Shown piece by piece: positions 33,932 through 42,144 of a stretch of DNA of 48,424 bases. Source of the stretch: an uncultured Hyphomicrobiales bacterium (GTDB lineage: Bacteria; Pseudomonadota; Alphaproteobacteria; Rhizobiales; Devosiaceae); assembly GCA_903842455.1 (NCBI GenBank), contig CAIMLX010000177.1, forward strand, positions 1-48,424, written 5' to 3'. The position numbers and the translations under genes are program-made. Every line of letters starts with the position of its first letter. Position 1 is the first letter of the stretch. The notes below the pieces were generated by a model. It did no database searches. It saw only the letters and a list, made by a program, of their open reading frames with translations, and was not told where the DNA came from.

Positions 33932-34750
33932 ATGCCCACAATCCTCCGTCCGTCCCGTGCCGCCTTCCGCTTCTCGGGTCCGGATGCGCAGAAACTGCTG
34001 TTCGACGTGGTGACGGGCCGCCTGCTGGCCGAGCCGGGACCGGGCGTATGGTGGGCGCTGCTCTCGCCGCAGGGCAAGATCCAGGCCGAGGGGCTCAGCG
34101 GCTGGGCCGATGATGCGTTCTGGCTCGATGTCGATGCCAGCGTCGCCGATGCCTTCCTGCGCAAGATGCGGATGTACAAGCTGCGCGCCGCGCTCGAGAT
34201 CGAGGACCTGCGCGAGACGCATGCGGTGGGCTGGAGCTTTGCCGAGGGTGGGGCGGGCGTGGTGCATGCCGATCCGCGCGGGCTTGGCGAACGCTTGATC
34301 GGCACAAAAGCCGAGGCGGCTGGCTGGATGGCGGCCGATGACCGCTATGCTTCGCGACGGATTTCGGCCGGCGTGCCTGAGCTGGGGCCGGACTTTGCAA
34401 TCGATACGACGTTTCCGCACGATATCGGCATGGATCTGCTCGACGGCATCGACTTCGCCAAGGGCTGCTATGTCGGGCAGGAAGTGGTCAGCCGGATGAA
34501 GCATCGCGGCACGGCCCGGCGGCGGCCGGTGATCGTCTCCGGGATCGACGCCGCTGCAGCCGCCGACGTGGTCGCCAGCGGGCGGACGGCCGGCACGCTG
34601 GGCGAGGTCGTCGACGGACGCGCCGTGGCGGTGCTGCGGCTCGACCGGATCACCGACGTCACGGCGGTGACGGTCGACGGCAGGCCGGTGACGGTGGAAC
34701 TGCCCGCCTGGGCCACTTATCAGTTTGGCGAGGCCGAGGAGACCGAATAG
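33932..34750 (+). CDS. ygfZ: YgfZ/GcvT-like folate-binding Fe-S cluster assembly protein
   Basis: A 272-residue protein of the YgfZ family. The diagnostic motif is KGCYVGQEVVSRMKHRG, with the conserved Cys of K-G-C-Y-x-G-Q-E. YgfZ uses folate to help build or repair Fe-S enzymes such as MiaB. I chose the ATG at 33932 (MPTILRPSRAAFRFSG), which fits the family N-terminus; an ATG three codons upstream (33923) is a close alternative. Confidence 0.85.
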   Translation: MPTILRPSRAAFRFSGPDAQKLLFDVVTGRLLAEPGPGVWWALLSPQGKIQAEGLSGWADDAFWLDVDASVADAFLRKMRMYKLRAALEIEDLRETHAVGWSFAEGGAGVVHADPRGLGERLIGTKAEAAGWMAADDRYASRRISAGVPELGPDFAIDTTFPHDIGMDLLDGIDFAKGCYVGQEVVSRMKHRGTARRRPVIVSGIDAAAAADVVASGRTAGTLGEVVDGRAVAVLRLDRITDVTAVTVDGRPVTVELPAWATYQFGEAEETE

Positions 34751-34832
34751 TTCGTTCGGCCCGCTCCGACATCAAATTGTCGAATCACCTCTGCCGCCCA
34801 TACCCTCTGCGCTTCGAACACAGGGGGATTGC

Positions 34833-35447
34833 ATGGCACGGGCACCGGCGCGGGCGTGGCAGCGTATGCTTTCGGGCCGCCGTCTCGACCTGCTTGATCC
34901 CTCGCCGCTGGACGTCGAGCTGTCGGACATTGCGCACGGCTTGGCGCGCGTGGCCCGCTGGAACGGGCAAACGCAAGGCGACTATCCATTCTCGGTCGCA
35001 CAGCACTCGGTGCTGGTTCTCGAACTCTATCGCGCGCTGTACCCGGACGCCGGGCCAAAGGCGCTGCTGCACGCCGTGCTGCACGATGCTCCGGAGTACG
35101 TGATGGGTGACATCATCTCGCCGTTCAAGGCGGCGATGGGCGGCAACTACAAGGAGGTCGAGAACCGTCTGCTCGGCGCCGTGCACCTGCACTTCGCCCT
35201 GCCCGCTGTCGCCACTCAGGTGCTGCAGAAGGGCATCAAGCGCGCCGACCGCGAAGCCGCCTACCTCGAGGCCGTGCACCTCGCCGGTTTCGAGGTCGAC
35301 GAGGCGAGGCGCTTTTTCGGCGAGCCAAGCTTTCCGGTATTCGAGTTCGAGCCGTTCGAGAGGCTGATCCGCCCCTGGCCGACGCGAGAGGCACACGACC
35401 GGTTCGTCGCGGCTGTCGAGACCCTGTCCGCGGCGATCTCAGGCTAG
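34833..35447 (+). CDS. HD domain phosphohydrolase (YfbR-like)
   Basis: A 204-residue HD-family protein with metal ligands in VAQHSVLVLELY, in HAVLHDAPEYVMGDI (the HD pair) and in KRADREAAY (late Asp). This resembles YfbR-type 5'-nucleotidases that act on deoxynucleoside monophosphates; the substrate is inferred only. ATG 34833 has AGGGGG 6 bases upstream. Follows ygfZ by 82 bases on the same strand. Confidence 0.82.
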   Translation: MARAPARAWQRMLSGRRLDLLDPSPLDVELSDIAHGLARVARWNGQTQGDYPFSVAQHSVLVLELYRALYPDAGPKALLHAVLHDAPEYVMGDIISPFKAAMGGNYKEVENRLLGAVHLHFALPAVATQVLQKGIKRADREAAYLEAVHLAGFEVDEARRFFGEPSFPVFEFEPFERLIRPWPTREAHDRFVAAVETLSAAISG

Positions 35448-35476
35448 GTCAAGTTAACCTTAATCGCTGTTCCATT

Positions 35477-35505
35477 TTGACACGGTTTCGGGCGCTATGG
35501 TTGAT
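35477..35505 (+). promoter_or_regulatory. Promoter of the exported orphan gene
   Basis: TTGACA (35477-35482), 17-base spacer, GTTGAT (35500-35505). Transcription would begin near 35512, downstream of the first in-frame ATG at 35508. This supports the GTG start at 35541. Confidence 0.5.
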
Positions 35506-35540
35506 GAATGGTTAAAGTCCATCGTCAACTGGAGCGTCCG

Positions 35541-36083
35541 GTGAACCGTCTCGCAACGATTATCGGCATGGGGGCTGCGGGTGGCCTCGTGGCCCTCGCC
35601 CTCGGCTCTCCGGTGCTGCTGTCCGACCTCGCCGTCGCGGCCCAGGTCGTGCAGGTGGAGGCCACGGAGACAGTTCGCAGCCTGCTACCGGAACCCGAGC
35701 CGTTCGACCCGGCGACCCTGTTCAAGGTCGAGGATCGCTATGCGTTCGATGTTGCCGACAGCGTTTCGGTCACCCCGATCCGGCAGAGCACGGTGCGCAA
35801 GATCGGCTATGGCAAAACCGAGTACGTGCAGGTGGTGGAGACCGCCAGCGGCACGTATTCAAGCGATGGGCTCGACAGCCCCTACATCCAGTACCCCGGC
35901 ATCAGGAAGCAGCGCATCGGCGGCCAGGTCGGGCTGGCGCTATGGACCGATGGCCAATGGGTATTGCAGCGGGCGCTCACCGCTGGCTCCTTCGTCACCA
36001 TCACCAGGTTCGACGGTGGCCAACTGGTGGTCACCGACGAGGGAATGTGCGTGACCGGCACCAGCGGTATCGCCTGCAACTGA
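35541..36083 (+). CDS. Hypothetical exported protein
   Basis: A 180-residue protein of no family I recognise. It begins with a hydrophobic signal-like stretch (IIGMGAAGGLVALALGSPVLL). The body has a Pro/Glu segment (LLPEPEPFDP) and then a beta-rich part with GQVGLALWTDGQWVLQRAL and two late Cys. I chose GTG 35541: it has GGAG 6 bases upstream, and a likely promoter at 35477-35505 would leave the ATG at 35508 outside the transcript. Its stop is 1 base from the stop of the convergent LpoA-like gene. Confidence 0.65.
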   Translation: MNRLATIIGMGAAGGLVALALGSPVLLSDLAVAAQVVQVEATETVRSLLPEPEPFDPATLFKVEDRYAFDVADSVSVTPIRQSTVRKIGYGKTEYVQVVETASGTYSSDGLDSPYIQYPGIRKQRIGGQVGLALWTDGQWVLQRALTAGSFVTITRFDGGQLVVTDEGMCVTGTSGIACN

Positions 36084-36084
36084 C

Positions 36085-37320
36085 CTACAGCTTCTTCGGG
36101 GCTTCCTCGGCGACCAGCGATCCGCCGATCGATACCTGGCGGATCGACAGCGCAAACTCGCTGCGGCCATCCGGAAGGAACCTGAACACGCCGTCGCGGC
36201 CGTTGAACCCTGCGGCAGCGGTCAGCAGGCCGCGATCATACCGCGGTGTGCCGTTGGCCAGCGACTTGGCGTTGGCGAGGATGGTTGCGGTATAGGCCAG
36301 GGTCGCGAAGGGGTGCGGCGCGGTGCCGAACCGCGCCTGATACTCGGTCGTCAGGGCATTGAGCCCGGTCTGGTCGGGCGCCGGGAAAATAGCGCCGGCC
36401 AGCGACGTGGTATTGGCGATCGAAGGGTCGCCGTTCCAGTCGCCCGACCCCACGAGTTGCACGCCGCCGGCAGCGATGCCGCCTTCCTGCAGGAGGTTGG
36501 CGATGCTGGGCGCGGTGGCGCGGTCGGGGATGAACAGCGTGTCGATCTGGCCGGACTGCAGCAGCGGAATGACCTGGGTGACGACAGTGCGCGCCTCGGC
36601 CTCGGTCTTGAAGCTGTAGACGGCAACCGCGTTCATCCCGAGCTCGGACATGGCCTGACGGAAGGCCCCTTCCTGAATGCGGCCGAAATCGGTCGAGGGG
36701 AATATACCGGCGATGGCTCGCTTGCCGACCTTCTGGACATAGGACATCGAGCGTTTCACCTCGATCTCCGGAAGAACGTTCAGCAAGAATACGCCCGGGC
36801 TGGCCACGCCGGAGTTGTTGGAAAAGCCGATGACCGAGATGCCGGCGGCCTTCGCGACCTGCCCGGCTGCCGTCACCTGGTCGGCGCGCAGCGGGCCGAG
36901 AATCAGACTGGCGCCCTCGCTCACGGCCTGGGTCGCGGCCTGGGCCGCGCCAGCAGCGGTGGCGCCGGTGTCCTTGATCGAAATGGTGATGTTGTCGCCG
37001 AGGTTCGGATTGGCCTGCACGAAGGCCATGGCGAGTTCGGCGGAATTGGCCATGGAGGTGCCGACCGCGGTCAGGCTCGGGTCACCCGAGAGCGGCAGCA
37101 GCAGCGCCACCCGCACCGGGCCCGTGCCCAGTGTCTTGCCCGTCATGAGGGTCTGCGGTCCCTGGTCGGGACCCCCGCCGCCGCCACCATTGCCCGGCCC
37201 AAAGGAGAAGCCTCCCGGTGAGCAGGCCGACAACAGCAGTGCAGTGGCGAGGCCAAGCCCCGCCGCCTTGATGAAGCCGAGCACGCCGCGCCCCGGCCTG
37301 CGTTCGTTGCTGATTCCCAC
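36085..37320 (-). CDS. LpoA-like penicillin-binding protein activator lipoprotein
   Basis: A 411-residue lipoprotein with lipobox LLSAC, a Gly-rich linker (a run of six Gly), and a periplasmic-binding-protein-like domain opening RVALLLPLSGDPSLTAVG. It continues with ILGPLRADQVTAAG and FIPDRATAPSIANLL. The shape is that of LpoA/ABC-type 'penicillin-binding protein activator' lipoproteins, which stimulate PBP1A, encoded in this window at 12261-14438. The start is uncertain: I prefer GTG 37318-37320, with AAGG 8 bases upstream, because it gives a normal-length signal peptide; ATG 37414-37416 would add 32 basic residues. Divergent from rsmI. Confidence 0.8.
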   Translation of the reverse strand: MGISNERRPGRGVLGFIKAAGLGLATALLLSACSPGGFSFGPGNGGGGGGPDQGPQTLMTGKTLGTGPVRVALLLPLSGDPSLTAVGTSMANSAELAMAFVQANPNLGDNITISIKDTGATAAGAAQAATQAVSEGASLILGPLRADQVTAAGQVAKAAGISVIGFSNNSGVASPGVFLLNVLPEIEVKRSMSYVQKVGKRAIAGIFPSTDFGRIQEGAFRQAMSELGMNAVAVYSFKTEAEARTVVTQVIPLLQSGQIDTLFIPDRATAPSIANLLQEGGIAAGGVQLVGSGDWNGDPSIANTTSLAGAIFPAPDQTGLNALTTEYQARFGTAPHPFATLAYTATILANAKSLANGTPRYDRGLLTAAAGFNGRDGVFRFLPDGRSEFALSIRQVSIGGSLVAEEAPKKL

Positions 37321-37427
37321 TTGCCTAGCCTTCGCCTTGTCCCGCAACCTGCTAATGGTTTCCGACCGAAGTCGGGCCCGCCCGCGCAATGCTATACGAA
37401 ATCCGGCCCGGCGCATAAAGGCCGAGC

Positions 37428-37442
37428 TTAACGGGTCCTTAA
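37428..37442. promoter_or_regulatory. TTAA-N7-TTAA, putative CtrA-binding box
   Basis: TTAACGGGTCCTTAA is a full-length CtrA recognition sequence (TTAA-N7-TTAA). It lies in the divergent gap between the LpoA-like gene and rsmI, 20 bases before the rsmI start. In GC-rich DNA such a match is rare by chance. Confidence 0.55.
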
Positions 37443-37461
37443 TTGTCAGGGGAAGCCAAGA

Positions 37462-38349
37462 GTGAGCGATCAGCCGAAGGCCTGGTTCATCGGCGGCACG
37501 CGGTTCGAGGCGCCAACGCTGGCGGCCGGCCTCTACGTGGTAGCGACGCCGATCGGCAACCTGCGGGACATCACCATCCGGGCGCTGGAAACCCTGGCGG
37601 CGGCAGACCTTGTGCTGTGCGAAGACACCCGGCATTCGGCGACCCTGCTCGATCACTACGGCATCCGCGCCGAGAAACGCTCGCTGCACGAGCACAACGA
37701 GCGGCAACGTGCCGACGAGATCGTCGCCGCGATCGGGGCGGGCCGAGCCGTGGCGCAGATTTCCGATGCGGGAACGCCGCTGCTGTCGGATCCCGGGTTT
37801 CCGCTGGTGCGAGCCGTGCGCGAGGCCGGGCTGCCGGTGTTCGCCGTACCCGGGGCTTCGGCACTGCTCGCCGCGCTGGCGTCGGCCGGGCTACCGACTG
37901 ATGCGTTCGGCTTCATCGGCTTTCTACCGAACAAGGCGGGCCAAAGGGCCAATGTGCTGAAGGGCCTGCGCGGCCGCGCCGATACGCTGGTGTTCTACGA
38001 GTCGCCCCGGCGGCTTGGAGATTCGCTTGCCGCAATGGCCGACGCCTTCGGCCCGGAACGGCCGGCGGCAGTGGCGCTCGAACTGACCAAGCGTTTCGAG
38101 CGCGTTCGGCGCGGCACCCTGAGCGAACTCGCGGCCTTCTATGCCGCGGACGATACAAAGGGCGAGGCGGTGATCCTCGTCGGCGGCGCGGCCGAACTGG
38201 TCGTCGAGGCGGCCGACTGGCAGGCGGCCCTCGACGAGGCCCTGGAAGGGCAGCCGCTGCGCGCTGCGGTCGACGAGGTCACGACGCGCTTCGGCCTCAA
38301 GCGCAAGGAGGTCTACGATGCGGCGCTTGCCCGCAAGGCCGCGCAGTAA
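37462..38349 (+). CDS. rsmI: 16S rRNA (cytidine(1402)-2'-O)-methyltransferase RsmI
   Basis: A 295-residue SAM-dependent methyltransferase. Seen: GLYVVATPIGNLRDITIRALETL, CEDTRHSATLLDHYGI and AVAQISDAGTPLLSDPGFPLV, the RsmI hallmark. It methylates the ribose of C1402 in 16S rRNA. It starts at a GTG preceded by AGGGGAAG. Its 3' end overlaps yraN by 32 bases. The order lpoA-like / rsmI-yraN-gshB is common in this group. Confidence 0.92.
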   Translation: MSDQPKAWFIGGTRFEAPTLAAGLYVVATPIGNLRDITIRALETLAAADLVLCEDTRHSATLLDHYGIRAEKRSLHEHNERQRADEIVAAIGAGRAVAQISDAGTPLLSDPGFPLVRAVREAGLPVFAVPGASALLAALASAGLPTDAFGFIGFLPNKAGQRANVLKGLRGRADTLVFYESPRRLGDSLAAMADAFGPERPAAVALELTKRFERVRRGTLSELAAFYAADDTKGEAVILVGGAAELVVEAADWQAALDEALEGQPLRAAVDEVTTRFGLKRKEVYDAALARKAAQ

Positions 38350-38704
38350 ACAGAGCCGCCTCGCCGCCGAACTGTTCGGCCGACGCGGCGAAACGCTTGC
38401 CGCCTGGTACCTGCGGTTGAAGGGCTACCGGATCCTCGCGAGCCGCTTCAAGACGCCGATGGGAGAGATCGACCTCGTTGCCAAGCGCTTCGGCACGCTG
38501 GTGTTCGTCGAGGTGAAGGCCCGCCGGTCGGGCTCGGTGGCGGATGCCTGGCTGGCGGTGAACGATCGCCGCATGACCCGGGCAGCGGACTATTTTCTGG
38601 CGCGGCACCCGCGCTACACCGGCAGCGACATGCGCTACGACGTGATTTTCCTTGCGCCAATGGCGTGGCCGCGCCATGTGGTGAACGCCTTCGATGCCGC
38701 TTAG
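38318..38704 (+). CDS. yraN: YraN/UPF0102 family endonuclease-like protein
   Basis: A 128-residue protein with the restriction-endonuclease-like core of UPF0102: [13 protein letters not shown], then [25 protein letters not shown], giving the E...D...ExK catalytic pattern. Relatives are predicted Holliday-junction-type nucleases; no activity is proven. The start overlaps the end of rsmI by 32 bases, so translation is coupled. gshB follows after 10 bases. Confidence 0.85.
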   Translation: MRRLPARPRSKQSRLAAELFGRRGETLAAWYLRLKGYRILASRFKTPMGEIDLVAKRFGTLVFVEVKARRSGSVADAWLAVNDRRMTRAADYFLARHPRYTGSDMRYDVIFLAPMAWPRHVVNAFDAA

Positions 38705-38714
38705 GGACCTGAGA

Positions 38715-39659
38715 ATGTCGCTGAAAATCGCCGTGCAGATGGACCCTATCGCTTCGATCAACCCGGCGGGGGACTCGACCTTCGCGATGATGCTCGAGGC
38801 GCAGGCGAGAGGGCACAAGGTCGATTATTACGTGCCGGGTACGCTGGCCCTGCGCGACAACGTGGTGACGGCCGACCTGGCTCCGGTCACCGTGTTCGAC
38901 AAACCGAAGGGCGAGCATTTTGCGCTCGGCGACTTTGCCCGCGCCGACCTCGCGACCTACGACGTGGTGCTGATGCGGCAGGACCCGCCTTTCGACATGA
39001 ACTACATCACCATCAGCCATATCCTCGAGCGGCTGCATCCGAAGACCTTCGTGGTGAACCCGCCCTCGGCGGTGCGCAACGCGCCCGAAAAGATCCTCGT
39101 CACCGAGTTCCCTCAGCTGATGCCGCCGACGCTGGTGACGCGCGACCGGGCGCAGATCCACGCCTTCCGCAAGGAACATGGCAACATCATCCTCAAGCCG
39201 CTCTACGGCAATGGCGGCGCGGGGGTGTTCTTCCTGCAGGAGGGCGACCAGAATCTCGCTTCGCTGATCGAGCTGTTCGAGCAGAGCTTTCGCGAGCCGT
39301 TCATGGTGCAGAAATACCTGCCCGACGTGCGAAAGGGCGACAAGCGCATCATCATCATCGACGGTGAACCGGTGGGTGCGATCAACCGTATCCCCGCCGA
39401 TGGCGAGGCGCGCTCGAACATGCATGTCGGCGGCCGCCCCGAGTTGATCGAGCTCACGCCGCGCGACCGCGAAATCTGCTCGACTATCGCGCCGGCGCTC
39501 AGGGAACGCGACATGATCTTCGTCGGTATCGACGTGATCGGCGACTACCTGACCGAGATCAATGTCACCAGCCCCACCGGCATCCGCGAAATCAAGCGCT
39601 TCGGCGGCCCCGATATCGCGGTGCTGATCTGGGACGCGATCGAGAAGCGGCGGAAGTAG
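38715..39659 (+). CDS. gshB: Glutathione synthetase
   Basis: A 314-residue ATP-grasp enzyme that joins glycine to gamma-glutamylcysteine. Seen: the N-terminal [23 protein letters not shown], then [15 protein letters not shown], the glycine-rich [14 protein letters not shown], and the C-terminal [18 protein letters not shown] chose ATG 38715, with AGGGA 9 bases upstream; an earlier ATG (38694) lies inside yraN. It closes the rsmI operon. Confidence 0.92.
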   Translation: MSLKIAVQMDPIASINPAGDSTFAMMLEAQARGHKVDYYVPGTLALRDNVVTADLAPVTVFDKPKGEHFALGDFARADLATYDVVLMRQDPPFDMNYITISHILERLHPKTFVVNPPSAVRNAPEKILVTEFPQLMPPTLVTRDRAQIHAFRKEHGNIILKPLYGNGGAGVFFLQEGDQNLASLIELFEQSFREPFMVQKYLPDVRKGDKRIIIIDGEPVGAINRIPADGEARSNMHVGGRPELIELTPRDREICSTIAPALRERDMIFVGIDVIGDYLTEINVTSPTGIREIKRFGGPDIAVLIWDAIEKRRK

Positions 39660-39789
39660 GCACCCACCGGGCCAAGCTTCGTTGAGGCTTGGTAGACAAG
39701 GTTGGCCGGCCCCGCAAAGAGCAGAAGGACGGCAGCAGAACGCCGCCGACCAACTATTCCTGCGAAGGCGTTCGTACGCCGATTTGCGG

Positions 39790-40359
39790 CTACTGCGATA
39801 CCCGAACGCCGGCCAAGAGGCCGAAAGTCGGCATGCCGTAGGCATAGTTCGTGGTTTCGATTTCCTGGAACGAATCCTGGAACTTCGCCTCGGCGAACAC
39901 TGCAACGTTTTCCGTCAATCCGGCACGCGCGCCAATCGCCGCCTGGTATCCAGCGCCCCAGCCGACCTCGGTGAAGGTAGGGGCATCGTAGACAAGCTGG
40001 ATACCGCCGAGGCCGACGGCACCATAAACCTCGAACATCTCATTCAACGGCACCGCATACTCCACCACGCCCATCAGGCTGAGAGTATGGATGAAATAAT
40101 CGGGATAGTCGGCATACTCGGTGGAGGTCCCCATAAGGTCGACTTCGAACGACAGGCCCGGAACCGGTAGCTCGACGCCAACTGCGCCGCCAAGGACACC
40201 GCCGGTGTTCATCGGAAAGGTGTCGGTATCGAGATAGCTCGACTCGTTGCCCAACTGCGCGCCACCGTAGACCTCGGCGTAGAACGAGCCCCAGCCGTCG
40301 AAGGCGAGTGCGGGGAGCGGCGCCAGAATGACAGCCGCGGCAAGGAGCGCTTTTAGCAT
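39790..40359 (-). CDS. Outer-membrane beta-barrel protein, paralogue 1
   Basis: A 189-residue protein. It has a signal peptide (MLKALLAAAVILAPLPALA) and then a barrel-like pattern of alternating residues, with SFYAEVYGGAQLGNESSY, GGIQLVYDAPTF, GYQAAIGARAGL and FGLLAGVRVS. It aligns along its length with the next gene on the same strand, including FYAEVYGGA, GAGYQAAIGARAGLTENVAVF versus GAGYSAAVGVRADITDNMALF, and the terminal strand. The barrel type is eight-stranded, OmpW/Opa-like; function unknown. The start is ATG 40357-40359, with GGGATC upstream. Confidence 0.78.
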   Translation of the reverse strand: MLKALLAAAVILAPLPALAFDGWGSFYAEVYGGAQLGNESSYLDTDTFPMNTGGVLGGAVGVELPVPGLSFEVDLMGTSTEYADYPDYFIHTLSLMGVVEYAVPLNEMFEVYGAVGLGGIQLVYDAPTFTEVGWGAGYQAAIGARAGLTENVAVFAEAKFQDSFQEIETTNYAYGMPTFGLLAGVRVSQ

Positions 40360-40493
40360 TTTCGAGATCCCGTGAGCATGACTGACTGTCAGGGTGCACC
40401 CGGTCGGAAGTCTCTGCAATTGGCAGCCGTTGCAGCAATACGATGGCCCCCGCAATGCAGCTTTTCGGCCACATTGCTGCCATCTGCCGCCCG

Positions 40494-41051
40494 TCAGAAG
40501 CTCAGGCGGACGCCGACCAGGGCGGTGTTGGTGGGTGCACCGACTTCGTCGCCGAACAGATCGACCGTGTCGAATGTATTCTGGTGCCTGAACTCGCCGA
40601 ACAGCGCCATGTTGTCGGTGATATCGGCGCGCACGCCGACGGCGGCGGAATAGCCGGCGCCCCAGGCGTCTTCGGTCGTGCCGCTGGAGACGGCGACGTT
40701 GATCGCACCGAGGCCCAGCGATCCGTAGACCGCGAAGGTGTCGTTGAGCGCCAGCGCGTACTCGCCTTCGGCCATCACCGAAAAGGTGGTGAGCGTCGCG
40801 CTCTCGCTCTGATACTCGGCATCGCCAGTCTTCATGATGTCGACGCCGAGCGAGAAGCCGTTACCCATGTCGACGCCGAATGCCGCGCCGGCGGCCCAGG
40901 TCGGGTCCATGGCGTAGTCGACGCCGTTGTATTGGGTATCGGTGCCGAGCGATGCGCCACCGTAGACTTCAGCGTAGAACTTGCCCCAGTCTTCGGCGAG
41001 CGCCGCACCGGGGATCAGGATGGCGGCCGTTGCGACGATAATCTTCAGCAT
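40494..41051 (-). CDS. Outer-membrane beta-barrel protein, paralogue 2
   Basis: A 185-residue homologue of the downstream barrel protein, with signal peptide MLKIIVATAAILIPGAALA and the segment FYAEVYGGASLGTDTQYNG. It ends in the aromatic-terminated strand TALVGVRLSF, as outer-membrane proteins do. It lies 134 bases upstream of paralogue 1, read in the same direction. Tandem duplication is clear. Ribosome site GGGG about 13 bases before the ATG. Confidence 0.78.
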   Translation of the reverse strand: MLKIIVATAAILIPGAALAEDWGKFYAEVYGGASLGTDTQYNGVDYAMDPTWAAGAAFGVDMGNGFSLGVDIMKTGDAEYQSESATLTTFSVMAEGEYALALNDTFAVYGSLGLGAINVAVSSGTTEDAWGAGYSAAVGVRADITDNMALFGEFRHQNTFDTVDLFGDEVGAPTNTALVGVRLSF

Positions 41052-41187
41052 GATTTGACGAGCCCCTGTATTCGTTCTTGATGGCGTGAATTTCGGCCTA
41101 CGCCCGTGCGGCTGAATGAAAGATGAACCGCGATTGCCCCGCGCCCGCGACTTTCATAGGGTTGGTTATCGGGGAAATGCCGCCGCC

Positions 41188-41844
41188 ATGCCAATCGACA
41201 CGCTGCTGTTAGCACTCACGACATTCTTCGCCACGATCGGCCCGGCGGACCTGCTGCTGGTCTATGCGGCGCTGACGCAGAAGAACACCCGGGCCGAGCG
41301 GCAGGCAATGGCGTTGCGCGGCGTGCTGATCGCCACGGCCATCCTGCTGTTCTTTGCGGTGTTCGGCGAGGCGATGCTGCGGTTGTTCGGCATTACGCTG
41401 CCGGCGCTCAGGATCGCCGGCGGGGTGCTGCTGCTGCTGATTTCGATCGACATGGTGTTCGCACGCCATTCTGGCGGCACCGGCACTACGCCCGAGGAAG
41501 AGAACGAGGCGCAGAGCCGCACCGATATCTCGGTGTTTCCGCTCGCCACGCCGCTGATCGCAGGGCCCGGCGCCATCAGCGCAGTGATCCTGCTGACCAC
41601 AGGCACGGGCGGGTTCACCATCGAGTGGTTCGTCGTGGTGGGCGCGCTGCTCGCTATCCTGCTGCTCTGCTACCTGGTGATGCTGGTAGCGATCCCGATC
41701 CAGCGGTTGCTCGGCCTCACCGGCCTTGCCGTGGTTTCCCGCGTCGTGGGTGTATTGCTCGCCGCCCTGGCGGTGCAGTTCCTGCTGGACGGGATCAAGG
41801 CCAGCGGGCTCGTTGGCACCATGCTGGACGCGGTGGCGAAATAG
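41188..41844 (+). CDS. MarC family membrane protein
   Basis: A 218-residue protein with six membrane helices. Seen: TFFATIGPADLLLVYAAL (MarC signature region), the RIAGGVLLLLISIDMVFAR helix, and FPLATPLIAGPGAISAVILL, the second conserved MarC repeat. Despite the name, MarC proteins do not confer antibiotic resistance and their role is unknown. ATG 41188 chosen as the first codon of the hydrophobic start. Confidence 0.85.
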   Translation: MPIDTLLLALTTFFATIGPADLLLVYAALTQKNTRAERQAMALRGVLIATAILLFFAVFGEAMLRLFGITLPALRIAGGVLLLLISIDMVFARHSGGTGTTPEEENEAQSRTDISVFPLATPLIAGPGAISAVILLTTGTGGFTIEWFVVVGALLAILLLCYLVMLVAIPIQRLLGLTGLAVVSRVVGVLLAALAVQFLLDGIKASGLVGTMLDAVAK

Positions 41845-41848
41845 CAGA

Positions 41849-41871
41849 GGGCCGCAGCATGGCCGCGGCCC
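41849..41871. terminator. Hairpin between convergent marC-like and small lysine-rich genes
   Basis: GGGCCGC, a 9-base loop, GCGGCCC: a 7-pair GC stem. It begins 5 bases after the marC-like stop, but there is no strong U-run on either strand. It could serve both convergent genes. Confidence 0.45.
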
Positions 41872-41894
41872 GGTAGAGTTCTACCGCAAGAAGC

Positions 41895-42020
41895 TTATTT
41901 CTTCTTCGACGATGCGGCGGCTGTGCTTGAGCTGGTCAGCCCGGCGGTCGCCAGCACTTTCGGCTTTTCCTTCTTGGGCTTCTTGGCTTCCTTGTTGGAC
42001 TTCAGCTGACCCTTGGCCAT
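41895..42020 (-). CDS. 41-residue lysine-rich basic protein
   Basis: An ATG at 42018-42020 opens MAKGQLKSNKEAKKPKKEKP, continues with KVLATAGLT and a Ser/Ala tail, and ends with KKK before TAA. The ribosome site GGGGAA stands 5 bases upstream. Similar short 'MAKGQxxSNKEAKKPKK' proteins occur across Rhizobiales; their role is unknown, but the basic content suggests nucleic-acid or ribosome contact. It was missed by length cut-offs but looks real. Confidence 0.7.
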   Translation of the reverse strand: MAKGQLKSNKEAKKPKKEKPKVLATAGLTSSSTAAASSKKK

Positions 42021-42144
42021 GGCGTTCCCCTTGCTTGTTGGTGCCGGCACCACCTCCGGCTGAATACGAACCTCACGCTAGAACCATGGCAAAGTGCTGG
42101 CAATCCTCGCCGTGCGGCGAGTAACCGCTACTTCGACGTTCCGC

